Below are positions 10,018 through 19,247 of a stretch of DNA of 64,000 bases, in pieces; position 1 is the first letter of the stretch, and each line of letters starts with the position of its first letter. Origin of the DNA: CAYPNP01 sp964412195. GTDB lineage: Bacteria; Acidobacteriota; JAAYUB01. The DNA is taken from the NCBI GenBank assembly GCA_964412195.1, contig CAYPNP010000006.1:124001-188000 (forward strand), given 5' to 3'. The notes beneath the pieces are model-generated. The model was given only the letters and a program-made list of their open reading frames with translations. It made no database searches and was not told the DNA's origin. A program made the position numbers and the translations under genes.

Positions 10018-10854
10018 CTACTTCCGCTTCCGGAAGCCGAAGGAGAGGGCGTTTTCGGGGCAGGTCTCGAGGCAGAGGCCGCAGGAGGTGCAGTCCGGCA
10101 GCCAGCCCTTCTCGCCGTCCACCAGCGGCCCGATGGCCGGGCAGGGCGACTTCTTGACGCAGACCTGGCAGGAGGTGCAGCGGTCCCGGTCGACGCGCAC
10201 CCGCAGCGGGGCGAACCGCTCCAGCACCCAGCTCACCAGCCCGACCGGGCAGACCAGGTAGCAGTACGGGCGGTAGTACAGCGCGCTGACGAGCACGATC
10301 AGGCCCAAGCCGAGCACGCCGACGTTGAACACGAACTCCCAGTGCAGCATCTCGAAGGCGTTGACGTCGTTGTAAAGGACAATGCCAAACGCGACCAGCC
10401 CCACCCCGTACACCGCCAGCAGGTACGCCCGCACGGCGTTGGTGAAGCGGAACGGCAGGTTGGCCACCTTCTTCAGGCCGGGGACCAGGTAGCAGAGTTC
10501 CTGCAGCGCCCCCAGCGGGCAGCCCCAACCGCAGAACAGCTTCTTGCCCACCAGGCTGAGCACCACGATCAGCACCAGCATGGCCACCAGCGGCGGCGGC
10601 CAGAAGCCTTCGCTGATGACGAACGTGGGCAGCTTGGTCAGCGAACACATCGGGCTGGGGTGCATGCCCAGCGGGTTCTTCAGCGCGGGGATGACCAGGC
10701 CGATGACGCCGCCCAGCAGGACGAACGACAGGAGCTGGGCCGCCGCCCGGGCCCACCGCCCGGCCACCCGGCGGAACAGGAAGAGCAGGCCGAGGCCCGC
10801 CAGGGCGTAATAAACCAGATACTTCGCGGAAATCAGCAGGGCAAGAGCTTTCAT
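10018..10854 (-). CDS. NapH-like membrane 4Fe-4S protein
   Basis: Membrane-bound ferredoxin-type electron carrier of 278 residues. Several hydrophobic segments occupy residues ~5-200. A CGWGCPLG motif and the conserved CSLTKLP segment are typical of NapH/CcoG/YccM-like proteins. The C-terminus has two 4Fe-4S motifs, CTSCQVCVKKSPCP and CTSCGLCLETCP. The start at 10854 is chosen for GGAGAGG about 9 bases upstream; an ATG 33 bases earlier has no ribosome site. Its own promoter (10890-10918) and a repeat-filled downstream gap suggest a single-gene unit. Likely quinol-linked or cofactor-maturation electron transfer; the acceptor is unknown. Confidence 0.85.
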   Translation of the reverse strand: MKALALLISAKYLVYYALAGLGLLFLFRRVAGRWARAAAQLLSFVLLGGVIGLVIPALKNPLGMHPSPMCSLTKLPTFVISEGFWPPPLVAMLVLIVVLSLVGKKLFCGWGCPLGALQELCYLVPGLKKVANLPFRFTNAVRAYLLAVYGVGLVAFGIVLYNDVNAFEMLHWEFVFNVGVLGLGLIVLVSALYYRPYCYLVCPVGLVSWVLERFAPLRVRVDRDRCTSCQVCVKKSPCPAIGPLVDGEKGWLPDCTSCGLCLETCPENALSFGFRKRK

Positions 10855-10889
10855 GGACGGCCACCTCTCCAAAATGATTGGAAGCATGC

Positions 10890-10918
10890 ACTATAGATAA
10901 AATCCCGTCCGGCGTCAA
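10890..10918 (-). promoter_or_regulatory. Promoter of the NapH-like gene
   Basis: On the minus strand: TTGACG (10918-10913), 17-base spacer, TATAGT (10895-10890), about 36 bases upstream of the ATG at 10854. A divergent TATAAT at 10924-10929 could serve pcm, but it has no convincing -35. Confidence 0.6.
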
Positions 10919-10982
10919 TGAGTTATAATGAACCTAAATCCGGAGCTTCCATCCAGGCTCCACATGGCTGGGGGTCGGTCCC

Positions 10983-11768
10983 ATGTCTCGAACCGCGCCA
11001 TTGGCCTTCGTGCCCGTCCTGACCCTGGCGTTGCTGATCGGCTGTCCGGACCCCGGCAGCGTCAGGCCTCCGCCAGAGCCCGCCGCGGCCCAGCCCACCG
11101 GCGGCCCGCCGTCGCCGGCCGACGACGCCGTGACCGTCGCCGGCCGCCGCCGGATGGTGGAAGACCAGCTCCGGGGCCGGGACATCCAGGACGAGCGGGT
11201 GCTGGCGGCGATGGGCAAGGTGCCCCGCCACCTGTTCGTACCGGCGGCCTACGCCGCCATGGCCTATGAGGATACCCCGCTGCCCATCGGCGAGGGTCAG
11301 ACCATCTCCCAACCGTACATCGTCGCCCTGATGACCCAGGAGATTCGACCAAAATCCGGCGACAAGGTACTGGAGATCGGCACCGGTTCCGGCTACCAGG
11401 CGGCAGTCCTGGCCGAGCTGGCAAGTGAGGTGTACACCATCGAACTGGTCGGCGAGCTGGGCCGGCGGGCCGCCGCGCTTCTCGACCGGCTGGGCTACGC
11501 CAACGTCCGCTGCCGGATCGGCAACGGCTACCTGGGCTGGCCCGAGGCGGCGCCCTTCGATGCGATCGTGGTGACCGCCGCCGCGGATGCCATTCCGCCC
11601 CGGCTGGTCGGCCAGCTCCAGCCGGGCGGACGGCTGGTCATGCCCGTAGGGCCGCCAGACCAGGTTCAGGACCTGATTCTCGGGGTGAAACAGACGGACG
11701 GCTCGTTGAAAACCGAGACGATCATCCCGGTCCGTTTTGTTCCGCTCGTGAACCGTTCGCCACGCTGA
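10983..11768 (+). CDS. pcm: Protein-L-isoaspartate O-methyltransferase, lipoprotein form
   Basis: SAM-dependent repair enzyme that methylates L-isoaspartyl residues in aged proteins. The 261-residue protein carries the Pcm pre-motif PIGEGQTISQPYIVA and the SAM motif I LEIGTGSGYQAAVLAE, followed by FDAIVVTAAADAIP. Unlike the normally cytosolic enzyme, it begins with a signal peptide ending in a lipobox (ALLIGC at residues ~16-21) and a Pro-rich linker. This suggests a lipid-anchored envelope form. SAM supply outside the cytoplasm would be a problem, so export remains an inference. It is divergent from the NapH-like gene. Confidence 0.9.
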   Translation: MSRTAPLAFVPVLTLALLIGCPDPGSVRPPPEPAAAQPTGGPPSPADDAVTVAGRRRMVEDQLRGRDIQDERVLAAMGKVPRHLFVPAAYAAMAYEDTPLPIGEGQTISQPYIVALMTQEIRPKSGDKVLEIGTGSGYQAAVLAELASEVYTIELVGELGRRAAALLDRLGYANVRCRIGNGYLGWPEAAPFDAIVVTAAADAIPPRLVGQLQPGGRLVMPVGPPDQVQDLILGVKQTDGSLKTETIIPVRFVPLVNRSPR

Positions 11769-11800
11769 ACCGCCCCCCGCCAGCCGCCGCCATTTCGGCG

Positions 11801-11829
11801 TTGTCAAGCCGCCGGCCATGGGCTATACT
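11801..11829 (+). promoter_or_regulatory. Promoter of the SHMT-like gene
   Basis: TTGTCA (11801-11806), 17-base spacer, TATACT (11824-11829), each matching five of six consensus bases. The leader would be about 80 bases before the ATG at 11916. Confidence 0.65.
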
Positions 11830-11915
11830 GCGTCCTCAGCGGGACAACCGGCCGCCGCCGTCACAGGCCGGTTCCGCTGTCTCACCCCATATCGATCATC
11901 GTTCAGGAGGCAATC

Positions 11916-13403
11916 ATGAATCCGCTGGAACAAACCCTGCAGGAGCTGGCCGGCAAGGTGGTCGCCAACAACCTCTGGCGGCAGCGCCGCTGTTTCAACC
12001 TGATCCCCTCGGAGAACACCCCCTCCCTGCTGGTGAAACTGTGCGAGATCGCCGACCCGTCCGGCCGCTACGCCGAGCACAAGACCGCCCTGAAGAAGGA
12101 GATCGAAGCCCTGACTGGATCGGGCGCGCTCAAGGGCGACCAGGTGTACTACTACCAGGCCACCGACTTCATCTTCGAGGTGGAGGAGCGTCTCAAGCAG
12201 GAGTTCGGCCGCTACATCGGCGCCACCGAGGTGGAGGCCCGGCCCATCAGCGGCCAGATGGCCAACGAGATCACCTTCAAGGCCTGCGTCAAGTTCTTCG
12301 GTTCCGGCGCCGAGGGCTTCCCCAGGCTGACGGACAAGGGGCGCATGGCCACCGCCATGAACAACCACCTGAACTACGGCGGGCACCTCAGCGCCCAGCC
12401 GTTCGGCGCGCTGTTCAACTTCGTCGACGGCGAAGTCGTCAATTTCCCGCTCCTGCAGAACAATCCCTATAAGATCCACGTGCACCACATGCTGGACCTG
12501 GTCCGGCAGCACCGGCCGCCGCTCATCGTGTTCGGCAAGAGCATGTTCCTGCACCCCGAGCCGATCAAGGAGCTGCGGCAGCTGGTGGATTCCATCGACG
12601 GCTACCGCCCCGTGATCATGTACGACGGGGCCCACGTCATGGGCGTCCTCGGCGCCCACTTCCAGGACCCGCTGGCGGAAGGGGCCGACGTGGTCACCGG
12701 CTCGACCCACAAGACCTTCTTCGGCCCCCAGCGCGGCATCATCGCCGGCAACTTCCCCAAAGGGTCCCCCATGCGCAAGCTGTGGCTGGAGGTCAACGCC
12801 CGCGCCTTCCCCGGCTCCACCAGCAACCACCATCTGGGCACGCTGCTGGCCATGCTGGCGGCCACCCTGGAGATGAACAGCTTCAAGGACGAGTACCAGA
12901 AGCAGGTCCTGGCCAACGCCCGGGCCTTCGCCGGCTACTGCGCCGCCGCCGGGATCCCGGTGGAGGGGGGCGCGGAGGAGGGCTACACCCACACCCACCA
13001 GGTGGTCATCCGGGTCAAGCCCTTCGGCGACGGCAAGGAGATCGCCTCCCGCCTGGAGGCCGCCAACATCGTCACCAACTACCAGGCCCTGCCGGACGAC
13101 GAGACCTTCTACCACCCCAGCGGCATCCGCATGGGCGTCCAGGAGATGACCCGCTTCGGCATGAAGGAAAAGGACTTCGAGCGGCTGGCCGGCTTCATCG
13201 CCGACGTGGTCATCCGCAAGAAGGACGTGGCCGGCGAGGTGGCCGCCTACCGGCAGCAGTTCTCCCGGATGCACTACTGCCTGAGCGCGGAGGAGACGCT
13301 GCGGATCGGCCCGGCGCTGTTCGAGAGCGTCTTCCCGGACCACGCCTACTTCCAGGGCTTCGCCGAGGCGCTGCGCTCGCTGCACCATGGCCTGGAGCAT
13401 TGA
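11916..13403 (+). CDS. Serine hydroxymethyltransferase-like PLP enzyme
   Basis: Fold-type I pyridoxal-phosphate enzyme. SHMT converts serine and tetrahydrofolate to glycine and methylene-tetrahydrofolate. The supporting features are the N-terminal NLIPSENTPS segment (SHMT: LIASEN), the PLP-aspartate region YDGAHVMGV, and the PLP-lysine motif VTGSTHKTFFGPQRG near residue 266. At 495 residues it is about 70 longer than standard GlyA, so it belongs to a divergent long subgroup. Substrate specificity (serine versus another beta-hydroxy amino acid) is not proven. AGGAGG lies 6 bases before the ATG. It is convergent with gdhA. Confidence 0.82.
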   Translation: MNPLEQTLQELAGKVVANNLWRQRRCFNLIPSENTPSLLVKLCEIADPSGRYAEHKTALKKEIEALTGSGALKGDQVYYYQATDFIFEVEERLKQEFGRYIGATEVEARPISGQMANEITFKACVKFFGSGAEGFPRLTDKGRMATAMNNHLNYGGHLSAQPFGALFNFVDGEVVNFPLLQNNPYKIHVHHMLDLVRQHRPPLIVFGKSMFLHPEPIKELRQLVDSIDGYRPVIMYDGAHVMGVLGAHFQDPLAEGADVVTGSTHKTFFGPQRGIIAGNFPKGSPMRKLWLEVNARAFPGSTSNHHLGTLLAMLAATLEMNSFKDEYQKQVLANARAFAGYCAAAGIPVEGGAEEGYTHTHQVVIRVKPFGDGKEIASRLEAANIVTNYQALPDDETFYHPSGIRMGVQEMTRFGMKEKDFERLAGFIADVVIRKKDVAGEVAAYRQQFSRMHYCLSAEETLRIGPALFESVFPDHAYFQGFAEALRSLHHGLEH

Positions 13404-13409
13404 GAGAAG

Positions 13410-13501
13410 CCTGGCATAATGCGGAGTGCGGAGTGTGGAATGCGGAGTGCCGGCAGGATCGATCGTAATCGACGGTCGTAATCGTACTCGTACTCGTGAT
13501 C
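13410..13501. repeat. Tandem heptamer (GCGGAGT) and hexamer (GTAATC) arrays
   Basis: Bases ~13419-13450 repeat GCGGAGT with drift. Bases ~13461-13501 repeat GTAATC/GTACTC. They lie between the SHMT stop and the gdhA terminator in a convergent gap. Confidence 0.85.
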
Positions 13502-13553
13502 GGCGTTGTTGGGGGTGAATCTGGCATTGGCTCGATCGGCCGATCCACAATCG

Positions 13554-13592
13554 AAAAAAAATCGGGGCGCCCGAAGGGGCGCCCCGAATTTT
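13554..13592 (-). terminator. Bidirectional rho-independent terminator of gdhA
   Basis: Perfect 10-bp stem CGGGGCGCCC (13563-13572) with GGGCGCCCCG (13577-13586) and a GAAG loop. Followed by an 8-T run on the minus strand and a T6 run on the plus strand. It can end both gdhA and the facing SHMT transcript. Confidence 0.93.
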
Positions 13593-13613
13593 TTAATCGA
13601 CTGAGTAAGGAGC

Positions 13614-14948
13614 TTACACGAGGCCCTGGGCCATCATGGCGTTGGCGACCTTGAGGAAGCCGGCGATGTTGGCGCCGTTCACCAGGTTGCCCGGGGTGCC
13701 GTATTCCTTCGCCGCGCCGTCGGCCGCGGTGAAGATGTTGACCATGATCTGGTGCAGCTTCTTGTCGGTCTCCTCGAACGTCCACATCAGGCGGGAGGAG
13801 TTCTGCGCCATCTCCAGGCCGGACGTGGCCACGCCGCCGGCGTTGGCGGCCTTGCCGGGGCCGAAGGAGATCTTGTTGTCGATGAACAGCTTCACCGCCT
13901 CGGGGGTGCTCGGCATGTTGGCGCCCTCGGCCACGGCGACGCAGCCGTTCTTGATCAGGGCGGCGGCGCCGGCGCCGTCCAGCTCGTTCTGGGTGGCGCA
14001 CGGCAGGGCGACGTCGCACTTCACGTTCCAGATGCCCGCGCAGCCCTCGGTGTACGTGGCGGACTTGTGTTCCTTCACGTACTCGCTGATCCGCTTGCGC
14101 TCCACTTCCTTCAGGCGCTGGATGGTCTGGAGGTTCACGCCGTCCTTGTCATAGATGTAGCCGTTGGAGTCGGACATGGCCACGACCTTGCCACCCAGCG
14201 AGGTGGCTTTCTGGTGGGCGTAGATGGCCACGTTGCCGGAGCCGGACACCACCACAGTCTTGCCGTCGAAGGAGGTACCGCGGGCCTTCAGCATTTCCTG
14301 GGTGAAGTAGACCGTGCCGTAGCCGGTCGCCTCGGTGCGCGCCAGCGACCCGCCGTAGGACAGGCCCTTGCCGGTCAGGACGCCGTGGAAGTTCTTGGTC
14401 AGCTTCTTGTACTGGCCGAACATGAAGCCCACTTCGCGGCCGCCCACGCCGATGTCGCCGGCCGGGACGTCGATGTCGTCGCTGATGTGGCGGAACAGCT
14501 CGCTCATGAAGCTCTGGCAGAAGCGCATCACCTCAGAGTCGGACTTGCCCTTCGGGTCGAAGTCCGAGCCGCCCTTGCCGCCGCCCATCATCAGGCCGGT
14601 CAGGCTGTTCTTGAAGATCTGCTCGAAGCCGAGGAACTTGATGATGCCGATGTAGACCGAGGGGTGGAACCGGATCCCGCCCTTGTAGGGACCGATGGCG
14701 GAGTTGAACTGGACGCGCATGCCGCGGTTGACATGCACCTTGCCCTGGTCGTCCTGCCACGGCACGCGGAAGATGATCTGGCGCTCGGGCTCGACGATCC
14801 GCTCGAGCAGCCCCATCTCCTCGAACTCGGGGTGCTTGGCGATGACCGGCTTGAGGGACGTCAGGACCTCGTGCACGGCCTGGTGAAACTCCGGCTCCGC
14901 GGCGTTTCTCTTCTTGACCTGCTCGAACACTCTGTCAACGTAATCCAT
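13614..14948 (-). CDS. gdhA: Glutamate dehydrogenase, NADP-type hexameric
   Basis: Interconverts glutamate and 2-oxoglutarate plus ammonia. The 444 residues match the ~447-residue E. coli-type GdhA. The substrate/catalytic region is seen as NSAIGPYKGGIRFHPSV, followed by GGGKGGSDFDPKGKSD, and the dinucleotide fold as VVVSGSGNVAIYA. The ATG at 14948 is preferred over one 9 bases upstream, because AGGAGG sits 10 bases before the former but only 1 base before the latter. It is downstream of, and separately terminated from, a second GDH gene on the same strand. Coenzyme preference is inferred from subfamily length. Confidence 0.95.
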   Translation of the reverse strand: MDYVDRVFEQVKKRNAAEPEFHQAVHEVLTSLKPVIAKHPEFEEMGLLERIVEPERQIIFRVPWQDDQGKVHVNRGMRVQFNSAIGPYKGGIRFHPSVYIGIIKFLGFEQIFKNSLTGLMMGGGKGGSDFDPKGKSDSEVMRFCQSFMSELFRHISDDIDVPAGDIGVGGREVGFMFGQYKKLTKNFHGVLTGKGLSYGGSLARTEATGYGTVYFTQEMLKARGTSFDGKTVVVSGSGNVAIYAHQKATSLGGKVVAMSDSNGYIYDKDGVNLQTIQRLKEVERKRISEYVKEHKSATYTEGCAGIWNVKCDVALPCATQNELDGAGAAALIKNGCVAVAEGANMPSTPEAVKLFIDNKISFGPGKAANAGGVATSGLEMAQNSSRLMWTFEETDKKLHQIMVNIFTAADGAAKEYGTPGNLVNGANIAGFLKVANAMMAQGLV

Positions 14949-15029
14949 GGCCACCATGCCTCCTTTGATAAAAATATGAGACCGGGGGGATTAAAGATAA
15001 ATTTCAATTTTCCAGAAAAACATTTTTCA

Positions 15030-15059
15030 CTTTTAGCAGACTGACGGGGAGATTGTCAA
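15030..15059 (-). promoter_or_regulatory. Candidate gdhA promoter
   Basis: Minus strand: perfect TTGACA (15059-15054), 18-base spacer, TAAAAG (15035-15030). An A/T-rich leader of ~80 bases follows to the gdhA start. The -10 is weak. Confidence 0.4.
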
Positions 15060-15072
15060 TGGAATCCTGTAA

Positions 15073-15109
15073 CAAAAAGAGGGGGCCGGGCACTGGGCCC
15101 GGCCCCCTC
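15073..15109 (-). terminator. Rho-independent terminator of the second glutamate dehydrogenase
   Basis: Perfect 13-bp stem GAGGGGGCCGGGC (15079-15091) with its complement (15097-15109), loop ACTGG, then CTTTTTG on the minus strand. It separates the two GDH genes transcriptionally. Confidence 0.93.
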
Positions 15110-15149
15110 GGGGATGGCTCTCTGCGAGCCGGTTCCAACCGCGGAAGGA

Positions 15150-16436
<1,287 letters not shown>

Positions 16437-16536
16437 GATCAAAACTCCTAACGGGAAATTGATTTTCGGATTCGACCGCCGGCGGGATCTGCGCGGACCG
16501 CACGTTGCATGCCCCGGGACGGCAGCTAAACAGGAT

Positions 16537-16565
16537 ATTGTAGTCCTTGTTTTAACATTTGTCCA
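16537..16565 (-). promoter_or_regulatory. Promoter of the second glutamate dehydrogenase
   Basis: Minus strand: TGGACA (16565-16560), 17-base spacer, TACAAT (16542-16537), both five of six consensus bases. The leader is about 95 bases to the ATG at 16436. Confidence 0.7.
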
Positions 16566-16570
16566 CTATT

Positions 16571-17392
16571 TTATAAATAATGAAAGATCTCCATCTCCTC
16601 GGGCTTGTGGGCGTCGCTGCCGCGCGTCTGTACCAGCGGGAAACGTCCGGCCGCGTCCCGGATCTCGGCCACGATGTCCCGCTCCTCCGCCGCGGTGGCG
16701 AAGGCCGAGCTGCCGCGGTAGCGGTACTCCACCTCCACCCCCTCCAGCCCCCAGCCGATGAACTCCTGGAGGAGGGGGGTCAGCGCCAGCCCCGCCTCCC
16801 TCATGAGGAAACCCGGATGGGCCAGCACCGCCATGCCGCCCGCCCGCCGGACGAGCCGGATCATGTCCGGCACGGGCGGCTTGGGCACGTCCAGCGGGAC
16901 CGGCACGTTCTGCTTGATCCAGCGCTTGGCCTCCCGGTAGGAGCCGAAAAGCCCCCGGTCCAGCAGCGGGTGGATCACGTGGGGCATCATGCAGGTGTCC
17001 CGTTCCGGGGTGAAGATGTCCTCCTCGCGGATCCCCGCCTCGGGAAAACGCGCCTGGACTTCCCGGATCACGAAGCGCAGGCGTTCCCGGCGCGCCGCCT
17101 GGGTGCCGGCCAGGTAGGCGACCAGATCGGAGTGGCGCGGGTCGATGTGGTAGCCGAGGATATGCACTTCCTGGCCGCGGTAATCACTGTCCAGCTCCAC
17201 GCCGGGGACCAGCGCCACTCCGCACGACCGGGCCTCGGCGAAGACATCCCCGAAGTGGCTGTAAGCGCCGACGGCGTCGTGATCGGTGATCGACACCTCG
17301 TCCAGCCCGAGCCGGGCCGCCAGGGCGAAGATCTCGGACGGTTTCATCTCGCCGTCTGAAACCAAGGTGTGCACGTGGTAATCTTTCCCCAT
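16571..17392 (-). CDS. PHP-domain phosphoesterase (TrpH/RNase AM-like)
   Basis: Metal-dependent phosphoesterase of the PHP superfamily, 273 residues. N-terminal metal ligands are visible as DYHVHTLVSDG (residues 4-14), then SITDHDAVG, a glutamate in PGVELDSDYRG with HILGYHID, and later VLAHPGF and RGSDAHKP. This is the order of YciV/TrpH-type enzymes that hydrolyse 3',5'-nucleotides or short RNA ends. ATG 17392 has AGGAG six bases upstream, and a perfect TATAAT lies at 17423-17418 with no clear -35. Divergent from the M48 protease. Substrate not determined. Confidence 0.88.
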   Translation of the reverse strand: MGKDYHVHTLVSDGEMKPSEIFALAARLGLDEVSITDHDAVGAYSHFGDVFAEARSCGVALVPGVELDSDYRGQEVHILGYHIDPRHSDLVAYLAGTQAARRERLRFVIREVQARFPEAGIREEDIFTPERDTCMMPHVIHPLLDRGLFGSYREAKRWIKQNVPVPLDVPKPPVPDMIRLVRRAGGMAVLAHPGFLMREAGLALTPLLQEFIGWGLEGVEVEYRYRGSSAFATAAEERDIVAEIRDAAGRFPLVQTRGSDAHKPEEMEIFHYL

Positions 17393-17457
17393 GAAAAGCT
17401 CCTTCCGCGAATGTGCTATTATACGGGAAGAAGCAATCCCCCCCTCGAGGTGAAGAC

Positions 17458-18783
17458 ATGGGCGCTGGACGAATCGCGAGATTCCGCTTTGGAATCATGG
17501 CCATCCTGGTCGGCCTGGTCCTGGCTGTTCCCGGCCTGGCGGACTACAAGCAGAACGTCGGCAAGGGCCTCAACTTCTTCTCCCGGGAATCGGAAAAGTC
17601 GATGGGGCAGCGGTACTCCGAGGAACTCAACGCCAAGCTGCCCCTGATCACCGACCCGTACGTCAACGACTACATCAACCAACTGGGCCGGAAGCTGGTC
17701 GAGAACTCCCTCCAGCCCGACATGAATTACCAATTCTTCGTGGTCAACGACAAGGACATCAACGCGTTCGCCCTGCCCGGCGGGTACATCTACGTGAACC
17801 GCGGCCTGCTGGAGGCGGCGCAGGACGAGAGCGAGGTCGCCGGCGTCCTCGGGCACGAGATCGGCCACGTCATCGGGCGGCACTCCACGAACCAGATGTC
17901 GAAGCAGCTGCTGCTCACGGGAATCCTGATGGGGGCGGCGATCGGGACGAGCGCCAAGAGCGAGAAGTGGGGCCAGATCGTCGGCGCCCTGGGCGGAGTC
18001 GGCGTCTACTTCACCACCATGAAGTTCAGCCGCGACCACGAGCGGCAGGCGGACTGGCTGGGCCTCGAGTCCATGGCCAAGGCCGGCTACGATCCCCAGG
18101 GGATGATCGATTTCTTCAAGATCATGGACGCGGAGAGCAAGGGAAAAGGATCGGGCCTGGCCTTCATGAACACGCACCCGCTGCCGGCGGAACGGGTCAA
18201 GAACATGACCCGGGAGATGCAGACGCTGACGGCCGTCCCGGCTAATCCCATCCGGGAAACGCGCTCGTTCGAGGTCTGCAAGGAGCGGGTCTCCCAGTGG
18301 CCGGCCCCGCCGCCCGGCAAGGAGGCGACCCTGGCCGCGGCGCTGGCCAGCCTGGATCGGCCGGACCAGTATCAGACCGCGCAGCCGAACGTGCCCGAGC
18401 CTGCCTACACCCCCAGCTTCGGGAACTACACCTTCGAAATCCCGGCCGGCTCCCCCTGGTACGACACCGGTATCGATGTGTACTACGGGCAGGCGGTCAT
18501 CATCGTGGCCCAGGGCCAGGTGTTCTGGAAGAAGAACAGCAACGACTCGTGCGGGCCGGACGGCGCGCCCAACACCGGCAAGGGATTCTGGAAGCCCATC
18601 CCCTCCGTCAACACCGGCACGCTGATCGCCCGGATCGGCGACAGCTCCACCAACGTCTTCCCCGTCGGCTCGAGGCGCTCCTTCCAATGCCCGGTGGCGG
18701 GGCGGCTCTACCTGGGCATCAACGACGACAACGCCTTCGACAACCGGGGCTCGTTCCAGGTGGCCGTCCGCCTCGGCCAGTAG
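17458..18783 (+). CDS. Secreted M48 metalloprotease with C-terminal PA-IL-like domain
   Basis: Exported zinc endopeptidase of 441 residues. Signal peptide at ~1-32 (hydrophobic ILVGLVLAVPGLA). Zinc motif HEIGHVIGRHS at ~131-141, with the third ligand in DHERQADWLG (~193), as in the BepA/LoiP-like M48C group. Residues ~315-441 (from FEIPAGSPWYDTGIDV to LYLGINDDNAFDNRGSF) resemble the LecA/PA-IL sugar-binding domain common in Acidobacteria. ATG 17458 follows GAGGTGAAG, and an earlier in-frame ATG has none. The stop is 1 base before the archease start, so the three genes M48-archease-rtcB probably form one transcript. Confidence 0.88.
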   Translation: MGAGRIARFRFGIMAILVGLVLAVPGLADYKQNVGKGLNFFSRESEKSMGQRYSEELNAKLPLITDPYVNDYINQLGRKLVENSLQPDMNYQFFVVNDKDINAFALPGGYIYVNRGLLEAAQDESEVAGVLGHEIGHVIGRHSTNQMSKQLLLTGILMGAAIGTSAKSEKWGQIVGALGGVGVYFTTMKFSRDHERQADWLGLESMAKAGYDPQGMIDFFKIMDAESKGKGSGLAFMNTHPLPAERVKNMTREMQTLTAVPANPIRETRSFEVCKERVSQWPAPPPGKEATLAAALASLDRPDQYQTAQPNVPEPAYTPSFGNYTFEIPAGSPWYDTGIDVYYGQAVIIVAQGQVFWKKNSNDSCGPDGAPNTGKGFWKPIPSVNTGTLIARIGDSSTNVFPVGSRRSFQCPVAGRLYLGINDDNAFDNRGSFQVAVRLGQ

Positions 18784-18784
18784 G

Positions 18785-19204
18785 ATGGCGAAGCGGTTCG
18801 AGTTCCTGCCGCACACCGCCGACATCGCCATGCGCGTCCGGGGACGAAACCCGGTCCGGCTGGTGCAGAACGCGGCGGCCGGCTTGGCCTCCTGCATGGC
18901 CAGCCCGCGCCTGGTCCGGGCCGCGGACGAATTGGAACTCTCCCTGAAGGCCGCCACGCCGGCCGAGGGCATGATCCGGCTGCTCAACGAGATGCTGTTT
19001 CTGTTCGACACCCGGAGGTTCCTCTGCCGGCGGGTCCGCATCCAATGCTGGGAGGGCAGCGATCTGCGCGTCCGGCTGGCGGGCGAGACATACGATCCCG
19101 GCCGGCACCGCCTCAAGGCATCGGTGAAGGCCGCCACGTACCACGGCCTGGAGGTGCGGGCGACGCCCGACGGCCTGGAGGCGACCGTGGTGTTCGACGT
19201 GTGA
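18785..19204 (+). CDS. Archease, activator of RtcB
   Basis: Small protein (139 residues) that speeds guanylylation and turnover of the RNA ligase RtcB. Family signatures: FLPHTADIAMRV near the N-terminus, NEMLFLFDTRRF in the middle, GETYDPGRHR, and KAATYHGLEV, with the acidic residues that bind metal. It lies directly upstream of rtcB (43-base gap) and one base after the M48 gene. The pairing with rtcB is the strongest support for function. Confidence 0.93.
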   Translation: MAKRFEFLPHTADIAMRVRGRNPVRLVQNAAAGLASCMASPRLVRAADELELSLKAATPAEGMIRLLNEMLFLFDTRRFLCRRVRIQCWEGSDLRVRLAGETYDPGRHRLKASVKAATYHGLEVRATPDGLEATVVFDV

Positions 19205-19247
19205 GGTCCCCCGGCGCGAGGCATTCGGCAATGTCGGGAGGAAGACC

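Noticed and set aside
13410..13501. Heptamer arrays as CRISPR
   Set aside because: Units are 6-7 bases with no spacers.
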